DNA of 64,000 nt from Pantoea rwandensis (GCF_002095475.1 NZ_MLFR01000021.1:1-64000); one strand, 5' to 3'; numbered from the stretch's first letter, positions 19,679 to 30,278 are shown. Numbers and translations are program-made. Notes: a model not told the origin generated them from the letters alone.

Positions 19679-19688
19679 GTGGGGCCTG

Positions 19689-20747
19689 ATGCTAAATTTG
19701 AATATTTCCCAACTGCTGGGCGATCACCAGCTTGACGTGAATGTACAGATTCCCGGAAGTGGCATTACCGCGATTTTCGGCGTGTCGGGGGCAGGCAAAA
19801 CTTCGCTGATTAACGCGATTGGTGGCCTGACGCAACCGCAGAGTGGACAGATACAGTTGAACGATCGTCTGCTGTTTGATTCCGCCAGTCGCGTGAATCT
19901 TCCACCAGAAAAACGCCGCATTGGTTATGTATTCCAGGACGCGCGCTTGTTCCCGCACTATCGGGTGCGTGGCAATTTGCAATACGGCATGGCGGCCTCG
20001 ATGAAGTCGCAGTTCAACAGCTTGGTGGCATTACTTGGTTTGGAGCCGCTGCTGAACCGTTTTCCGGCCTCACTCTCTGGCGGTGAAAAGCAGCGGGTGG
20101 CGATTGGTCGTGCACTGCTCACCGCGCCAGACATTTTATTGATGGATGAGCCGCTGGCGTCACTGGATCTGCCGCGCAAGCGCGAGTTGATGCCGTATCT
20201 GCAAAAGCTGGCGAAACAGGTCGATATTCCTATCCTCTACGTTTCGCACAGTCTGGATGAGATCCTGCAACTGGCCGATAACGTGCTAGTGCTGGACAGT
20301 GGCAAAGTGAAAGCCTTTGGTTCGCTGGAAAAGGTGTGGAGCAGCGCGGCGATGCGCCCTTGGCTGCCGATTGCCGATCGCACCAGTGTGCTACGCGTGC
20401 AGGTGCTGGAGCAGCATCCCGATTATCCGATGACCGCATTGTCATTAGGCGATCAACACATCTGGGTAAGCCGAGTGAATCAACCGCTGAAAACAGCGTT
20501 GCGCATTCGCATCGCTTCCGGCGACGTTTCGCTGGCCTTACAACCGCCGCAAAACACCTCGGTGCGCAATATCCTTCCCGCGCAGGTGGTTGAACTGCTG
20601 GAGATTGACGATCAGGTTGAAGTGAAACTGCGCATTGGTATCAGTGAGCTTTGGGCGAGGATTTCACCGTGGGCACGTGACGAGCTCGGCATCCGCCCCG
20701 ACCAGTGGTTGTATGCGCAAATCAAAAGCGTGGCGATCACGGCGTAG
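19689..20747 (+). CDS. modC: Molybdate ABC transporter ATP-binding protein
   Basis: 352 aa. Walker [11 protein letters not shown]-loop [12 protein letters not shown], signature [15 protein letters not shown], Walker [13 protein letters not shown] and H-loop YVSHSLDE are intact. A C-terminal Mop/TOBE domain (about 290-352, with [16 protein letters not shown]) can bind molybdate and sense excess. It drives ModB-mediated import. It is the last gene of modABC; a repeat element follows. Confidence 0.97.
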   Translation: MLNLNISQLLGDHQLDVNVQIPGSGITAIFGVSGAGKTSLINAIGGLTQPQSGQIQLNDRLLFDSASRVNLPPEKRRIGYVFQDARLFPHYRVRGNLQYGMAASMKSQFNSLVALLGLEPLLNRFPASLSGGEKQRVAIGRALLTAPDILLMDEPLASLDLPRKRELMPYLQKLAKQVDIPILYVSHSLDEILQLADNVLVLDSGKVKAFGSLEKVWSSAAMRPWLPIADRTSVLRVQVLEQHPDYPMTALSLGDQHIWVSRVNQPLKTALRIRIASGDVSLALQPPQNTSVRNILPAQVVELLEIDDQVEVKLRIGISELWARISPWARDELGIRPDQWLYAQIKSVAITA

Positions 20748-20782
20748 TTATCGGCATGATCAATAACAGCCAAGAGTCATTT

Positions 20783-20953
20783 GTAGGGTGCGCATTTATG
20801 CGCTAATGCTGGTCATTTAAGTGCGTTTCGGTCGCCATAAATGGCGACCCTACAAAGTTTGGTGCGGTTTTCGTAGGGTGCGTATTCATGCGTACCGGGT
20901 TAAATATGCACTCATTGGCTTAAGTTAGCGGCATCAACGCATTTATACGCGCC
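20783..20953. repeat. Composite palindromic MITE-like element (forward)
   Basis: P1 GGTCGCCATAAATGGCGACC (20830-20849) and P2 GGTGCGTATTCATGCGTACC (20877-20896) start 47 bases apart. They are joined by CTAC ... GGTGCGGTTTTCGTAG and followed by the tail GCACTCATTGGCTTAAG. A further partial P2 (GTAGGGTGCGCATTTATGCG) lies at 20783. It occupies the space between convergent modC and ybhA. Confidence 0.85.
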
Positions 20954-20968
20954 TTTTAAATCAGAGAG

Positions 20969-21787
20969 TTATAGAACCTCTTTGTAAATCACTTCTGCAA
21001 TTCCGGGTTCCAGATTGGTGCCAATCACCTTTTTAGCGCGCGCTTTGATCGCGTCATCGGCATTGCCCATCGCGACACCTAACCCCACTTCTTCAAGCAT
21101 GCTGAGGTCGTTGTAGTTGTCGCCGAATGCCAGCACATCTTGCATGCTGAAGCCCTGGCTCTCCACCCACTGCGCCAGACGTTTGCCTTTGCTGTTGCCT
21201 GCCTGAGCGATATCGACCTGATCGTGCCATGACCATTCACAGGCCAAACCCAGCTCCGCTTCGGTGCGCTCAGCGAACTGCTGTAACGCACGGGTGTCAG
21301 GATGAGAAAGAGCGAACTTCCAAATTGAGCGAGCATCCAGCGCCGCCTGCGCCAAATTGGGCACCTGTAAGAACAGTGGGCGCTGCGCTTCTGGCAGAGA
21401 CTGTGCCCAGTTTAGCGTGCGCGTCACGTGGCCAGTGGGTTCCTGATACAGCATGGCATCATCCACATACAGCAGGCCGTGAATGTTTTCCTGATCGAGC
21501 ATCTCAATCACACGCGTGGCCTGATTTTTTTCTAGCGGATCAGAAGCTAACACCTTTTTCGCTTGATAATCATACAAGTAGGTACCATTGCAGCAGATTG
21601 CGGGTGTATCCAGCTGCAGCGCCTGATAAAAAGGGTGGATAGCGCAGTGGTGGCGACCGGTGACGATCAGCACTTTGACACCCGCCTGTTGCGCGCGGGC
21701 CAGCGCTTCAATGGATTCAGGCAGAATGGTTTTATTGGGGGTCAGCAGGGTGCCGTCGAGGTCAAGGGCGATTACGCGGTAGCTCAT
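20969..21787 (-). CDS. ybhA: HAD-family (Cof-type) phosphatase YbhA
   Basis: 272 aa, identical in length to E. coli YbhA, a pyridoxal phosphate phosphatase with activity on sugar phosphates. HAD motif I is IALDLDGTLLTP with the nucleophilic Asp. Motif II is in VLIVTGRHH, the Lys of motif III is in NSKGKRL, and motif IV is VLAFGDNYNDLSML. A Cof-type cap lies between. The start MSYRV is chosen (21787, GGAAAG upstream) rather than the ATG four codons earlier. It is convergent with modC and divergent from pgl. Confidence 0.94.
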   Translation of the reverse strand: MSYRVIALDLDGTLLTPNKTILPESIEALARAQQAGVKVLIVTGRHHCAIHPFYQALQLDTPAICCNGTYLYDYQAKKVLASDPLEKNQATRVIEMLDQENIHGLLYVDDAMLYQEPTGHVTRTLNWAQSLPEAQRPLFLQVPNLAQAALDARSIWKFALSHPDTRALQQFAERTEAELGLACEWSWHDQVDIAQAGNSKGKRLAQWVESQGFSMQDVLAFGDNYNDLSMLEEVGLGVAMGNADDAIKARAKKVIGTNLEPGIAEVIYKEVL

Positions 21788-21936
21788 TACACTTTCCATC
21801 CGGGAGTTAGCAAAGCGTTAAGTCTACACCCGGCAGCGGCCCTGAGACAAAAAACAGGGCACAAATGAATCCAGCGCGGCAAAATGAAACGCGCTACAGT
21901 TATCCCTTTCATCAGGCAGCGAATAAGGAAAAACGC

Positions 21937-22932
21937 ATGAAACAAGTCGTGTATACCGCCAGTCCCGAGAGCCAGCAGATCCATGCATGGCAATTACAGG
22001 AAGATGGCGCACTGACGTTATTGCAGGTCACGGATGTGGCCGGCCAGGTGCAGCCGATGGTGGTGAGCCCGAAGAAAGATTTCCTCTATGTCGGCGTTCG
22101 TCCGAATTTTCGCGTGCTGGCCTATCGCATTGCGGCCGACGGTTCCCTGAGTCTGGCGGGAGAAGCGCCACTGCCAGGCAGCCCAACCCATATCTCCACT
22201 GACCGCCAAGGCAACTACATTTTCTGCGGTTCTTACAACGATGCGTGTGTCAGCATCAGCCCGATTGACAGCGAAGGTTTACCGCAAGCTCCAAGTCAGG
22301 TGATTGGCGGGATGGATGGCTGCCACTCAGCCAATATCGATCTCAGCAACCAAACGCTGTTTGTTCCGGCACTGAAGCAGGATCGTATTTGTCTTTTCCA
22401 ACTGAACGCTGATGGCACGCTGTCTCCGCGCGAACAAGCGCAAGTCACCACGGTTGAAGGTGCAGGCCCGCGTCATATGGCGTTCCACCCGAACGGTGCT
22501 TATGGCTATGTGGTGAATGAACTGGATAGCACTGTCGATGTCTGGGCGTTAAACAACGTGCACGGGCAGGTCGAACGCGTACAGAGCCTGGATATGATGC
22601 CGAAAGACTTCAGCGATACGCGCTGGGCAGCGGATATTCATATCACGCCAGATGGCCGTTTCCTGTATGCCTGTGATCGCACCAGCAGCACCATTACCGC
22701 ATTCAGCATCAGCGAAGATGGCTCAGTGCTGGCGATTGAAGGTTACCAGCCGACCGAAACCCAACCGCGCGGTTTCAATATCGACCACAGCGGTCAGTAT
22801 CTGGTGGCGGCGGGACAGAAATCGCACCATATCGAAGTGTATAAGATTGCCGAGCGCGGTCTGTTGCAACCGCTGGCGCGTTACGCCGTGGGCCAAGGCC
22901 CGATGTGGGTAGTGATTCACGCGTTGGATTAA
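21937..22932 (+). CDS. pgl: 6-phosphogluconolactonase
   Basis: 331 aa, exactly the E. coli Pgl length, seven-bladed beta-propeller lactonase family. It hydrolyses 6-phosphogluconolactone to 6-phosphogluconate, the second step of the pentose phosphate pathway. The repeated blade pattern ([70 protein letters not shown]) is clear. The start is at the ATG after AAGGAAAAACGC; the frame is open further upstream but lacks similarity. Transcribed alone, divergent from ybhA. Confidence 0.97.
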   Translation: MKQVVYTASPESQQIHAWQLQEDGALTLLQVTDVAGQVQPMVVSPKKDFLYVGVRPNFRVLAYRIAADGSLSLAGEAPLPGSPTHISTDRQGNYIFCGSYNDACVSISPIDSEGLPQAPSQVIGGMDGCHSANIDLSNQTLFVPALKQDRICLFQLNADGTLSPREQAQVTTVEGAGPRHMAFHPNGAYGYVVNELDSTVDVWALNNVHGQVERVQSLDMMPKDFSDTRWAADIHITPDGRFLYACDRTSSTITAFSISEDGSVLAIEGYQPTETQPRGFNIDHSGQYLVAAGQKSHHIEVYKIAERGLLQPLARYAVGQGPMWVVIHALD

Positions 22933-22943
22933 TTGTTGCTTAA

Positions 22944-23107
22944 TATAGAGTCGCCATTTTTGGCGACTCTATGTTGTTCGGTGCGGTTTTCGTAGGGTGC
23001 GCATTTATGCGTAACGGGTTAAATTCGCACTAATTAGCTTAGGTGAGCGGCATTACGCCATTTATTGCGGCCTCCATTCCAGGTGCGCATGAATGCGCAC
23101 CCTACGC
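22944..23107. repeat. Composite palindromic element, partly decayed
   Basis: A perfect hairpin TAGAGTCGCCA-TTTT-TGGCGACTCTA lies about 12 bases after pgl and may end its transcript. It is followed by GGTGCGGTTTTCGTAG, a degraded P2, the tail TAGGTGAGCGGCATTACGCC, and a perfect P2-type palindrome GGTGCGCATGAATGCGCACC (23082-23101). It fills the space between convergent pgl and ybhB. Confidence 0.8.
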
Positions 23108-23118
23108 AGCTCAGCACA

Positions 23119-23595
23119 TCAAGCGTATTTCACCGTTATCGACGCGCTCGCCAGTGCATGAAAATGCACGTTAAAGCCGACCATGGCGCCGCTCGCGCCT
23201 GCATCTACGTCAATCTTGTCAGTGTCCATCGCATGGACAGTAAAGATATAGCGATGCGATTCGCCCTGCGGAGGTGCCGCGCCGCCGTAACCAGTTTGGC
23301 CAAAATCGGTGCGCGTCTGAATCGCACTTTCTGGCAGCTCTGCCACGCCTGAACCCGCACCCTGCGGCAGCACTGTGACTTGTGCTGGAATGTTGGCGAC
23401 CACCCAGTGCCACCAACCCGAACCGGTGGGCGCATCAGGATCGTAACAGGTCACCACAAAACTTTTGGTCCCGGCGGGCACATCATCCCAAGCCAGATGC
23501 GGTGACAGATTATCGCCTTGATATCCCATGCCATTGAAAACGTGTCGCTCTGGCATTTTGTCGCCATCGTTAAAGTCTTGGCTAAATACGCGCAT
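23119..23595 (-). CDS. ybhB: YbhB, PEBP-family (Raf kinase inhibitor-like) protein
   Basis: 158 aa, the usual size. The PEBP blocks CYDPDAPTGSGWWHWVVANIP and, after DFGQTGYGGAAPP, GESHRYIFTVHAMD form the anion-binding pocket (Asp and His residues). No signal peptide, so cytosolic. In E. coli it lies beside bioA; its physiological role is not settled. An AAGGAGA lies before the ATG on the minus strand. Confidence 0.94.
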   Translation of the reverse strand: MRVFSQDFNDGDKMPERHVFNGMGYQGDNLSPHLAWDDVPAGTKSFVVTCYDPDAPTGSGWWHWVVANIPAQVTVLPQGAGSGVAELPESAIQTRTDFGQTGYGGAAPPQGESHRYIFTVHAMDTDKIDVDAGASGAMVGFNVHFHALASASITVKYA

Positions 23596-23664
23596 GTTCT
23601 CTCCTTATCTCGATTGTACAGTGCCTTCCATCATGGTGGAAAATGGTCAGCACTGCCAGCGCAC

Positions 23665-24957
23665 TCATGTCAGGAAATGTGCCTCGACATCCAGAGCTGC
23701 GCGCACCGCCTGGGTTAGCTGGGTCAATTCCGCAGCCGAAATCAGATAAGGTGGCATCAGATAGATCAGCTTGCCAAACGGACGGATCCACACGCCGCGC
23801 TCCACAAAGAACTGTTGGAGCGACGCCATGTTGACGGGAGAATGGGTCTCAATGACGCCAATCGCACCGAGCACACGGGCATCCGCTACCGCGTGATGCT
23901 CACGCAGCGGCAGCAACTCACGACGCAATTGCTGCTCAATTGACGCCACTTGCGTTGTCCAGTGTCCTTCATTAATCATCGTCAGACTTTCGACCGCGAC
24001 CGCACAGGCCAGCGGATTACCCATAAAGGTGGGGCCATGCATAAAGCAACCTGCGGCACTGCGGCTGATGGTGTCGGCCACTTCACGTGTGGTGATCGTG
24101 GCAGAGAGCGTCATAGTGCCACCAGTGAGTGCTTTACCTAAGCAGAGAATATCCGGTGTGATGCCAGCATGTTCGCAGGCAAACAGCTTGCCGCTGCGGC
24201 CAAATCCAGTGGCAATCTCATCGGCAATCAACAAGATGCCGTAGCGATCGCACAGCTCGCGCACCTGTTGCAAATAACGTGGATGGTAGAAACGCATGCC
24301 GCCCGCGCCCTGCACGATGGGTTCGAGAATCACGGCGGCAATCTCACGGTGATGCGTCTCCGCTAACTGGGCGAAATCTGCAAAGTCAGCCTCATTCCAC
24401 TCATCATCAAACCCACACTGTGGCGCAGCAGCGAACAGGTGCTCAGGCAGATAGCCACGCCATAAACTGTGCATGGAGTTCTCGGGATCGCACACCGACA
24501 TGGCGGCAAAAGTGTCGCCGTGATAGCCGCGTTTCAACGTCAGGAATTTTTGTCGCGTTTCACCGCGCCCCAGCCAGTACTGCAATGCCATTTTCATCGA
24601 CACTTCAACGGCGATCGATCCCGAATCGGCAAGGAACACGCACTCCAGCGCTTCAGGTGTCATCTCGACCAGTTGGCGGCTTAGTGCCACCGCCGCGGGA
24701 TGAGTAATACCGCCAAACATCACATGCGACATCTGCGCCAACTGCTGCTGCAACGCTTGATTAAGGCGTGGATGATTGTAGCCATGAATCGCTGCCCACC
24801 ACGAAGACATGCCATCCACCAGCTCGCGTCCATCGGCCAACTGCAACTGACAACCGTGCGCCGCCACAACCGGATAACAAGGCAGCGGATCGCGCATTGA
24901 GGTGTAGGGATGCCAGATGTGCTGGCGGTCAAAGTTGAGGTCGTCCTGAGTGAACAT
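23665..24957 (-). CDS. bioA: Adenosylmethionine-8-amino-7-oxononanoate aminotransferase
   Basis: 430 aa, class III PLP aminotransferase. It transfers an amino group from S-adenosylmethionine to KAPA to give DAPA in biotin synthesis. Substrate and PLP segments: [57 protein letters not shown], and the PLP-binding Lys in [14 protein letters not shown]. The start is placed at the second ATG (24955-24957) because [10 protein letters not shown] aligns with E. coli; an ATG two codons upstream touches the bio operator. No clear ribosome site is seen for either. Divergent from bioBFCD. Confidence 0.96.
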   Translation of the reverse strand: MFTQDDLNFDRQHIWHPYTSMRDPLPCYPVVAAHGCQLQLADGRELVDGMSSWWAAIHGYNHPRLNQALQQQLAQMSHVMFGGITHPAAVALSRQLVEMTPEALECVFLADSGSIAVEVSMKMALQYWLGRGETRQKFLTLKRGYHGDTFAAMSVCDPENSMHSLWRGYLPEHLFAAAPQCGFDDEWNEADFADFAQLAETHHREIAAVILEPIVQGAGGMRFYHPRYLQQVRELCDRYGILLIADEIATGFGRSGKLFACEHAGITPDILCLGKALTGGTMTLSATITTREVADTISRSAAGCFMHGPTFMGNPLACAVAVESLTMINEGHWTTQVASIEQQLRRELLPLREHHAVADARVLGAIGVIETHSPVNMASLQQFFVERGVWIRPFGKLIYLMPPYLISAAELTQLTQAVRAALDVEAHFLT

Positions 24958-24962
24958 GTGCA

Positions 24963-24995
24963 TTGTAAACCATTTTACAAAAATTTAGTTTACAA
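24963..24995. promoter_or_regulatory. Bidirectional bio operator (BirA-type)
   Basis: TTGTAAAC (24963-24970) is inverted as GTTTACAA (24988-24995), the ends of the enterobacterial bio operator bound by biotinyl-AMP-loaded BirA. The site sits between divergent bioA and bioB and would repress both. The 17-bp inner part differs from E. coli. Confidence 0.88.
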
Positions 24996-25043
24996 GTATA
25001 ACCACGTTATTCGTCGGGATGAACCCTTTTTCTGGAGTAAGCA

Positions 25044-26075
25044 ATGGCAAACCGCTGGACACTGACACAAGCTCAGGCACTGTTCGATAAACCTTTTCTT
25101 GAGCTGATGTTCGAAGCACAGCAAGTTCACCGTCAGCATTTTGACCCGCGTCAGGTGCAGGTCAGTACGCTGCTGTCGATCAAAACCGGTGCCTGTCCGG
25201 AAGACTGCAAATACTGTCCGCAGAGTGCACGTTACAAAACCGGGCTGGAGTCCGAGCGTCTGATGGAAGTGGATGCAGTAATGGAATCGGCGCGTAAAGC
25301 GAAAGCGGCCGGATCGAGCCGTTTTTGTATGGGCGCAGCGTGGAAAAACCCGCATGAGCGCGACATGCCGTATCTGGAGCAGATGGTGCAGGGCGTCAAA
25401 GCCATGGGCATGGAAACCTGCATGACATTGGGCACGCTGGACAATACGCAAGCAGCGCGTCTGGCCAGCGCCGGGCTGGATTTCTACAACCATAACCTTG
25501 ATACCTCGCCAGAATTCTACGGCAGCATCATCACCACCCGCAGCTATCAGGAACGATTGGATACGCTGGATAAAGTGCGCGGTGCGGGCATTAAAGTGTG
25601 TTCAGGCGGCATCGTGGGATTGGGCGAAACCGTGAAAGATCGCGCCGGATTGCTGGTGCAGCTGGCGAATCTGCCTACGCCGCCGGAGAGTGTGCCAATC
25701 AACATGCTGGTCAAGGTCAAAGGCACGCCGCTAGCGGATAACGATGACGTTGAGCCGTTTGATTTTATCCGTACCATCGCGGTGGCACGCATCATGATGC
25801 CATCGTCACACGTGCGCCTTTCTGCGGGTCGTGAGCAGATGAGTGAGCAGACGCAGGCGATGTGCTTTATGGCGGGTGCCAACTCGATCTTCTACGGCTG
25901 CAAGCTCCTCACCACGCCGAACCCAGAAGAAGATAAAGATTTAATCCTGTTCCGCAAACTTGGCCTTAATCCAGAACATACCGCCACGACCGCCGGTGAT
26001 AATGAGCAGCAGTATCAGCTTAGCGAACAGCTGGTGCACGCGGACACTGAACAGTTCTACAACGCGGCGGTGTGA
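25044..26075 (+). CDS. bioB: Biotin synthase
   Basis: 343 aa radical SAM enzyme that inserts sulfur into dethiobiotin. The 4Fe-4S ligands are in CPEDCKYC (about 53-60). The 2Fe-2S ligands are expected at the Cys residues in [25 protein letters not shown] and neighbouring segments, with the conserved Arg in [14 protein letters not shown] precedes the ATG. It opens the bioBFCD operon; its TGA overlaps the bioF ATG. Confidence 0.98.
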   Translation: MANRWTLTQAQALFDKPFLELMFEAQQVHRQHFDPRQVQVSTLLSIKTGACPEDCKYCPQSARYKTGLESERLMEVDAVMESARKAKAAGSSRFCMGAAWKNPHERDMPYLEQMVQGVKAMGMETCMTLGTLDNTQAARLASAGLDFYNHNLDTSPEFYGSIITTRSYQERLDTLDKVRGAGIKVCSGGIVGLGETVKDRAGLLVQLANLPTPPESVPINMLVKVKGTPLADNDDVEPFDFIRTIAVARIMMPSSHVRLSAGREQMSEQTQAMCFMAGANSIFYGCKLLTTPNPEEDKDLILFRKLGLNPEHTATTAGDNEQQYQLSEQLVHADTEQFYNAAV

Positions 26076-27226
26076 TGGGCTGGTCGCAACGTATCGAACA
26101 GGCGCTGGCCGCACGGCGCGATGCCGATGGCTGGCGTCTGCGTCGCCGTGTTGAACACAACAGCGTGCGAGAAATTACGTTGGAGGGGCAACGCTATTGT
26201 CACTTCTCCAGCAATGATTATCTCGGGTTGAGCCAGCATCCGACGGTGATTGCGGCCTGGCAGCAGGGCGCCGCCGAGGCGGGTGCCGGTGCGGGGGCCT
26301 CTGGTCACGTCACTGGTTACAGCCGCCATCATGCCCAGTTGGAAGAGCAGTTAGCTGACTGGTTAGGCTACAAACGTGCGCTGCTGTTTATTTCTGGTTT
26401 TGCCGCCAATCAGGCGGTGATCCACCTGCTGGCGGAGAAGCAGGATCGTATCCTCGCGGATAAACTGGCGCATGCCTCTTTACTGGATGCCGCCAGTCAC
26501 AGCCCAGCGACGTTACGCCGCTTTGCTCACAACCAACCCGCTAGTCTGGCGAAATTATTGGCGACACCGACAGACGGCGGCACGTTGGTAGTGACGGAAG
26601 GGGTATTCAGTATGGATGGCGACAGCGCACCGCTCGCCGCCCTTGCTGAGGAGACACGACGCGCCAACGGTTGGCTGCTGGTGGATGATGCACATGGCAT
26701 TGGCGTGTGCGGTGAGCAAGGACGCGGCAGTTGCTGGCAGCAGGGCGTGAAGCCAGAATTGTTGATTGTCACCTTTGGCAAAGGGTTTGGCGTCAGCGGT
26801 GCGGCGTTGTTGTGCAATGACGCCACGGCTGATTACGTTGAACAGTTTTCTCGCCATCTGATCTATTCCACCGCCATGCCGCCCGCCCAGTGCTGTGCGT
26901 TGCTGGCCTCGTTGCAGCAGATTCAGCAGGGCGATGAACTCCGCGAGCGGCTTCACAGCCATATCGCACGTTTCCGCGCGGGAGCCGCCAATCTGCCGTG
27001 GCAGCTGATGCCATCGACCAGTGCGATTCAGCCGCTGATTGTCGGCGAAAACAGGGCAGCACTGGCATTATCGCAGCGTCTGGCTCAGGCGGGCTGCTGG
27101 GTCAGTGCAATCCGGCCGCCAACGGTTCCACCGGGTACGGCGCGGCTGCGCATTACCCTCACCGCTGCACATCACACCGATGATATTGATCGTCTGCTGG
27201 AGGCGCTGTATGACGCTGCAGGTTAA
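26075..27226 (+). CDS. bioF: 8-amino-7-oxononanoate synthase
   Basis: 383 aa, alpha-oxoamine synthase family. It condenses pimeloyl-ACP with alanine, with PLP, to KAPA. Seen: [66 protein letters not shown] and the PLP Lys in [18 protein letters not shown] at 26075 forms a TGATG overlap with bioB; a GTG one codon earlier is possible. It overlaps bioC by 17 bases. Confidence 0.97.
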   Translation: MGWSQRIEQALAARRDADGWRLRRRVEHNSVREITLEGQRYCHFSSNDYLGLSQHPTVIAAWQQGAAEAGAGAGASGHVTGYSRHHAQLEEQLADWLGYKRALLFISGFAANQAVIHLLAEKQDRILADKLAHASLLDAASHSPATLRRFAHNQPASLAKLLATPTDGGTLVVTEGVFSMDGDSAPLAALAEETRRANGWLLVDDAHGIGVCGEQGRGSCWQQGVKPELLIVTFGKGFGVSGAALLCNDATADYVEQFSRHLIYSTAMPPAQCCALLASLQQIQQGDELRERLHSHIARFRAGAANLPWQLMPSTSAIQPLIVGENRAALALSQRLAQAGCWVSAIRPPTVPPGTARLRITLTAAHHTDDIDRLLEALYDAAG

Positions 27227-27965
27227 TAAGCAGGCGGTGGCGCAGGCGTTTGGCCGTGCCGCGCAGCATTATGAACAGCATGCGGAGCTGCAACGCCAAA
27301 GCGGTGATGCGTTGCTGGCGCTGGCACCCGCAGGATTTGGCCCTCATCTGCTGGATGCCGGCTGCGGGACGGGCTGGTACAGCCGTTGCTGGCGCGATCG
27401 TGGCCGCACACTCACCGCACTCGATCTCTCTGACAGCATGCTGGCAGCCGCGCGAGAGCAGCACTCCGCGCATCACTATTTACAAGGCGATATCGATGAC
27501 CTGCCGCTGGCAGATAACAGCGTAGACGGCGTCTGGAGCAACCTGGCGGTGCAATGGAGCAGCGATTTACGCCTCGCCTTGCAGCAGTTCCTGCGTGTGA
27601 CGCGGCCTGGTGGCACGGTATTGTTTTCGACCCTGCTCAATGGCTCGCTGCACGAGGTGCATCAGGCGTGGTCGCAGTTGGATAGTCGTCAGCATGCCAA
27701 TCGTTTTCTCAGCGCAGCACAGGTGACATCAGCCGCGGCTGGTTTGGCCTTGCGCAGCGAGCAGCAGATGATCACGCTGCATTTTTCCAGTGCATTGAGC
27801 GCCATGCGCTCGCTGAAAGGCATTGGCGCCACGCATCTGCACAGTGGACGTGGCGCGAGTGTCCTGACGCGTAAACAGCTGGCACAGCTTGAGCAACACT
27901 GGCCGCAGGATGAGCACGGTTATCAATTGAGTTACCACCTGATGTATGGAGTTTTAAGCAAATGA
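27210..27965 (+). CDS. bioC: Malonyl-ACP O-methyltransferase
   Basis: 251 aa, the E. coli length. It methylates malonyl-ACP so that fatty acid synthesis can build the pimeloyl moiety. The SAM-binding motif [15 protein letters not shown] (about 48-62) is followed by [14 protein letters not shown] and the BioC-typical [20 protein letters not shown]. The start is the ATG within the end of bioF, giving a 17-base overlap. Its stop overlaps bioD as ATGA. Confidence 0.96.
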   Translation: MTLQVNKQAVAQAFGRAAQHYEQHAELQRQSGDALLALAPAGFGPHLLDAGCGTGWYSRCWRDRGRTLTALDLSDSMLAAAREQHSAHHYLQGDIDDLPLADNSVDGVWSNLAVQWSSDLRLALQQFLRVTRPGGTVLFSTLLNGSLHEVHQAWSQLDSRQHANRFLSAAQVTSAAAGLALRSEQQMITLHFSSALSAMRSLKGIGATHLHSGRGASVLTRKQLAQLEQHWPQDEHGYQLSYHLMYGVLSK

Positions 27966-28633
27966 CACGCTGGTTTATTACTGGAACGGATACTGAAGTT
28001 GGCAAAACCGTTGCCAGCGGCGCATTGCTGCAGGCGGCAAGCGCCGCGGGTTTGCGTACCGCAGGCTATAAGCCGGTGGCATCGGGATGTGACATCACTC
28101 CCGCAGGCATCCGCAACAGCGATGCGCTGGCCTTGCAGCGCTACAGCAGCCTTGAACTGAGCTATGAGCAGGTAAATCCGCTGGCGTTTGTTGAGCCAAC
28201 GTCACCACATATCATCAGCGCAGAAGAGGGCAGACCGATTGAGTTCGCCACCTTATCCGCGGGATTACGTGCGCTGGAGCAGCAGGCCGAATGGGTATTG
28301 GTAGAAGGCGCGGGCGGCTGGTTTACGCCCCTGTCAGAGACCCAGACTTACGCTGATTGGGTTGAAGCTGAGCAACTGCCGGTGATTCTGGTCGTGGGTG
28401 TGAAGCTGGGCTGTATCAATCACGCGATGTTAACGGCAGCAGCGGTGAAAGCGCGCGGGTTGCGTCTGGCAGGATGGATTGCTAACGATATTCAGCCGCC
28501 AGGCAAACGGCATGCCGAGTATATGGCTTCGCTGCGTCAGCGCATTGACGCGCCGTTCCTTGGTGAGATTCCCTATCTCGATAATGACGCGCAGCAGGCC
28601 GAATGCGGCCGCTATTTGACCCTACCTCAATAG
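27962..28633 (+). CDS. bioD: Dethiobiotin synthetase
   Basis: 223 aa, P-loop enzyme that closes the ureido ring of DAPA with CO2 and ATP. The P-loop is FITGTDTEVGKTVAS (about 5-19). GYKPVASG carries the carbamate-site Lys, and LVEGAGGWFTPLSE the metal and nucleotide region. It ends the bioBFCD operon, coupled to bioC by a 4-base overlap; a palindromic element follows. Confidence 0.97.
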   Translation: MTRWFITGTDTEVGKTVASGALLQAASAAGLRTAGYKPVASGCDITPAGIRNSDALALQRYSSLELSYEQVNPLAFVEPTSPHIISAEEGRPIEFATLSAGLRALEQQAEWVLVEGAGGWFTPLSETQTYADWVEAEQLPVILVVGVKLGCINHAMLTAAAVKARGLRLAGWIANDIQPPGKRHAEYMASLRQRIDAPFLGEIPYLDNDAQQAECGRYLTLPQ

Positions 28634-28647
28634 CCTTGTTATTTTCA

Positions 28648-28715
28648 GGTACGCGTAAATGCGCACCCTACGAAAACCGCGCACGATCATCGTAGGGTTG
28701 CCATTTATGGCGACC
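28648..28715 (-). repeat. Composite palindromic element (reverse orientation)
   Basis: P2 GGTACGCGTAAATGCGCACC (28648-28667), CCTACGAAAACCGCGCAC linker, then P1 GGTTGCCATTTATGGCGACC (28696-28715): the same module order as at 20830, inverted, with starts 48 bases apart. It lies between convergent bioD and the UrtE-like gene. Confidence 0.85.
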
Positions 28716-28731
28716 GCAAAATGCCTGCTCG

Positions 28732-29448
28732 CTAAGTTGCCGTTAACCACTTGCTTACCGTGATATCGTCCAATTGCGCGACGCGGCCTTGGGCCACATT
28801 GCGCCCGCGGTGCAGCAGCAGGAAATAATCCGCCACGCGGCGAATAAACGACACGTGCTGTTCCAGCAGCAGCACCGTCAAGCCGTAGTCGCGGTTGAGA
28901 CGACGAATCAGGTTCCCCATCTCCTCTTCTAACCAAGGCGACATGCCTTCCGTTGGCTCATCCAAAATCAACAATTTCGGCTGTAAAACCAGCGCACGCG
29001 CGAGTGCCAAATGCTGCTGCTGATCCATCGGTAATTCGCCGCTGCGTTGATGACGTAATGAATAGAGCGCTGGAAACAGATCGAACACCATCTCAGGTAT
29101 GGCGCGACTGCGGCCGTCTTGCGCCGCCATCAAAGCAATCAGAAGGTTATCCTCCACGCTCATTTGCGAGAAAATATGGCGACCTTGTGGCACATAGCCA
29201 ATACCCATACGCGCACGCTGCTCGGCCGGTTGCAGCAGTAAATCCTCAGGCGGCGAGCCATCCTCCTGCCAGGTCATTGAGCCGCTATTTATGGGCAAAC
29301 GGCCCATAATGCAGTTCACTAAAGTGGTTTTGCCCATACCGGGACTGCCGAGCACACCGGTACAAGTGCCGGGCGGCAGATCGAGATCCACATCCCACAG
29401 GATATGGTTATGACCGTAAAACTGATTCACCGAACGTAAACTCAGCAT
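28732..29448 (-). CDS. Isolated UrtE-like ABC ATPase with degenerate signature
   Basis: 238 aa, closest in style to the branched-chain amino acid/urea (LivF/UrtE) ATPases. Walker A GSPGMGKTT, the segment IGYVPQGRHIFSQMSVEDNLL and Walker B LLILDEPTEGMSP are good. The family signature LSGGQQQ is replaced by LPMDQQQ, so SGG is missing and ATP-dependent dimer function is doubtful. No permease, binding protein or partner ATPase is nearby; the upstream 900 bases hold no gene. It may be a decaying remnant or serve a transporter encoded elsewhere. AAGGAG-like TGGAAGG lies before the ATG. Confidence 0.75.
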   Translation of the reverse strand: MLSLRSVNQFYGHNHILWDVDLDLPPGTCTGVLGSPGMGKTTLVNCIMGRLPINSGSMTWQEDGSPPEDLLLQPAEQRARMGIGYVPQGRHIFSQMSVEDNLLIALMAAQDGRSRAIPEMVFDLFPALYSLRHQRSGELPMDQQQHLALARALVLQPKLLILDEPTEGMSPWLEEEMGNLIRRLNRDYGLTVLLLEQHVSFIRRVADYFLLLHRGRNVAQGRVAQLDDITVSKWLTAT

Positions 29449-30258
29449 CTGACATACTCCTTCCAGATTATTTGCCTGAATGCTCCCGCTCTGTGTCGTA
29501 TGGCATACAGTCGTGCACGATTGATAGTGGACACTGCTGTTTCAGGTCTGCGCAGCAGACCCGATGGACTCGTCACCCCATGGTGATACTCCTGCAATTC
29601 CCAGGCCAGGTTAGGGCTACAGGGGGAACTTAGGCAGAATCGCGGTAAGACGCCGATAAAAGATGAGTAATGCTTAATAATTCCATCCAGAAATAAACGG
29701 CTTGCACTTTGACGGTGCTGATCGCTTAACGTTTCTGGTGCATCTGATCCTTCGTAAGGCAATGACTGAAGAAATAAATGGTCTTAACATGCAGTTTTTA
29801 CAAAAAGAGTGCTTGCTTAAGCTGTAAAAAGAATAGTTAACGCTGATTGAGGTGGGGGGAAAATAATCGCAAAAAAAATATTTCGCACGCTTGGACATGC
29901 TCGGGGAAAATTATACACAGCTGATGGACTCGGGGCTGGATCCAGTTATCCACTATTCCTGTGGATAACCCTGTGCATTAGCGACTTAAAACCGGGGGGA
30001 AGCGAGGAAATACGCGGCTTGCATACATTATGCTGAGAAACTGGACTTTAACATCATTATCAACAAATTCAGTATGTTAATTAAAAGCAAGCCTGAGATT
30101 TTTCTGTCTTGTCATCGGACTGCAATTTAATGACGGTCTCTTGACAAATGTTAAAAGCATCTTGGCTCTGGGGATAACCTTGCGCAACAGCATTTCGTCT
30201 TTTGCCGCTTAAATTGCACTGAAGCGAAACAGTGACTTTCACCGCCATCGTGCAAGAT
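29449..30258. other. Long non-coding region upstream of uvrB
   Basis: I see no convincing gene here; short frames lack ribosome sites and family features. The right half is AT-rich. It contains the DnaA-box pair given separately. Part of it may be the leftover of a lost urea-transporter locus, but I see no recognisable urtA-D fragment. Confidence 0.5.
29946..29968. promoter_or_regulatory. Inverted pair of DnaA boxes upstream of uvrB
   Basis: TTATCCACT (29946-29954) and TGTGGATAA (29960-29968, complement of the consensus TTATCCACA) face each other. E. coli uvrB also has a DnaA site in its upstream region. Confidence 0.65.
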
Positions 30259-30278
30259 ATCTGTAAATATATCCAGTA
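30259..30278 (+). promoter_or_regulatory. LexA (SOS) box of uvrB
   Basis: ATCTGTAAATATATCCAGTA has the CTG-N10-CAG core and AT-rich centre of an SOS box. It lies 80 bases before the uvrB ATG, a known LexA target. Confidence 0.88.

Noticed and set aside
29442..29762. A 106-codon minus-strand frame upstream of the UrtE-like gene
   Set aside because: No family features, no ribosome site and mixed composition; it also overlaps the ATPase start. Not called as a gene.
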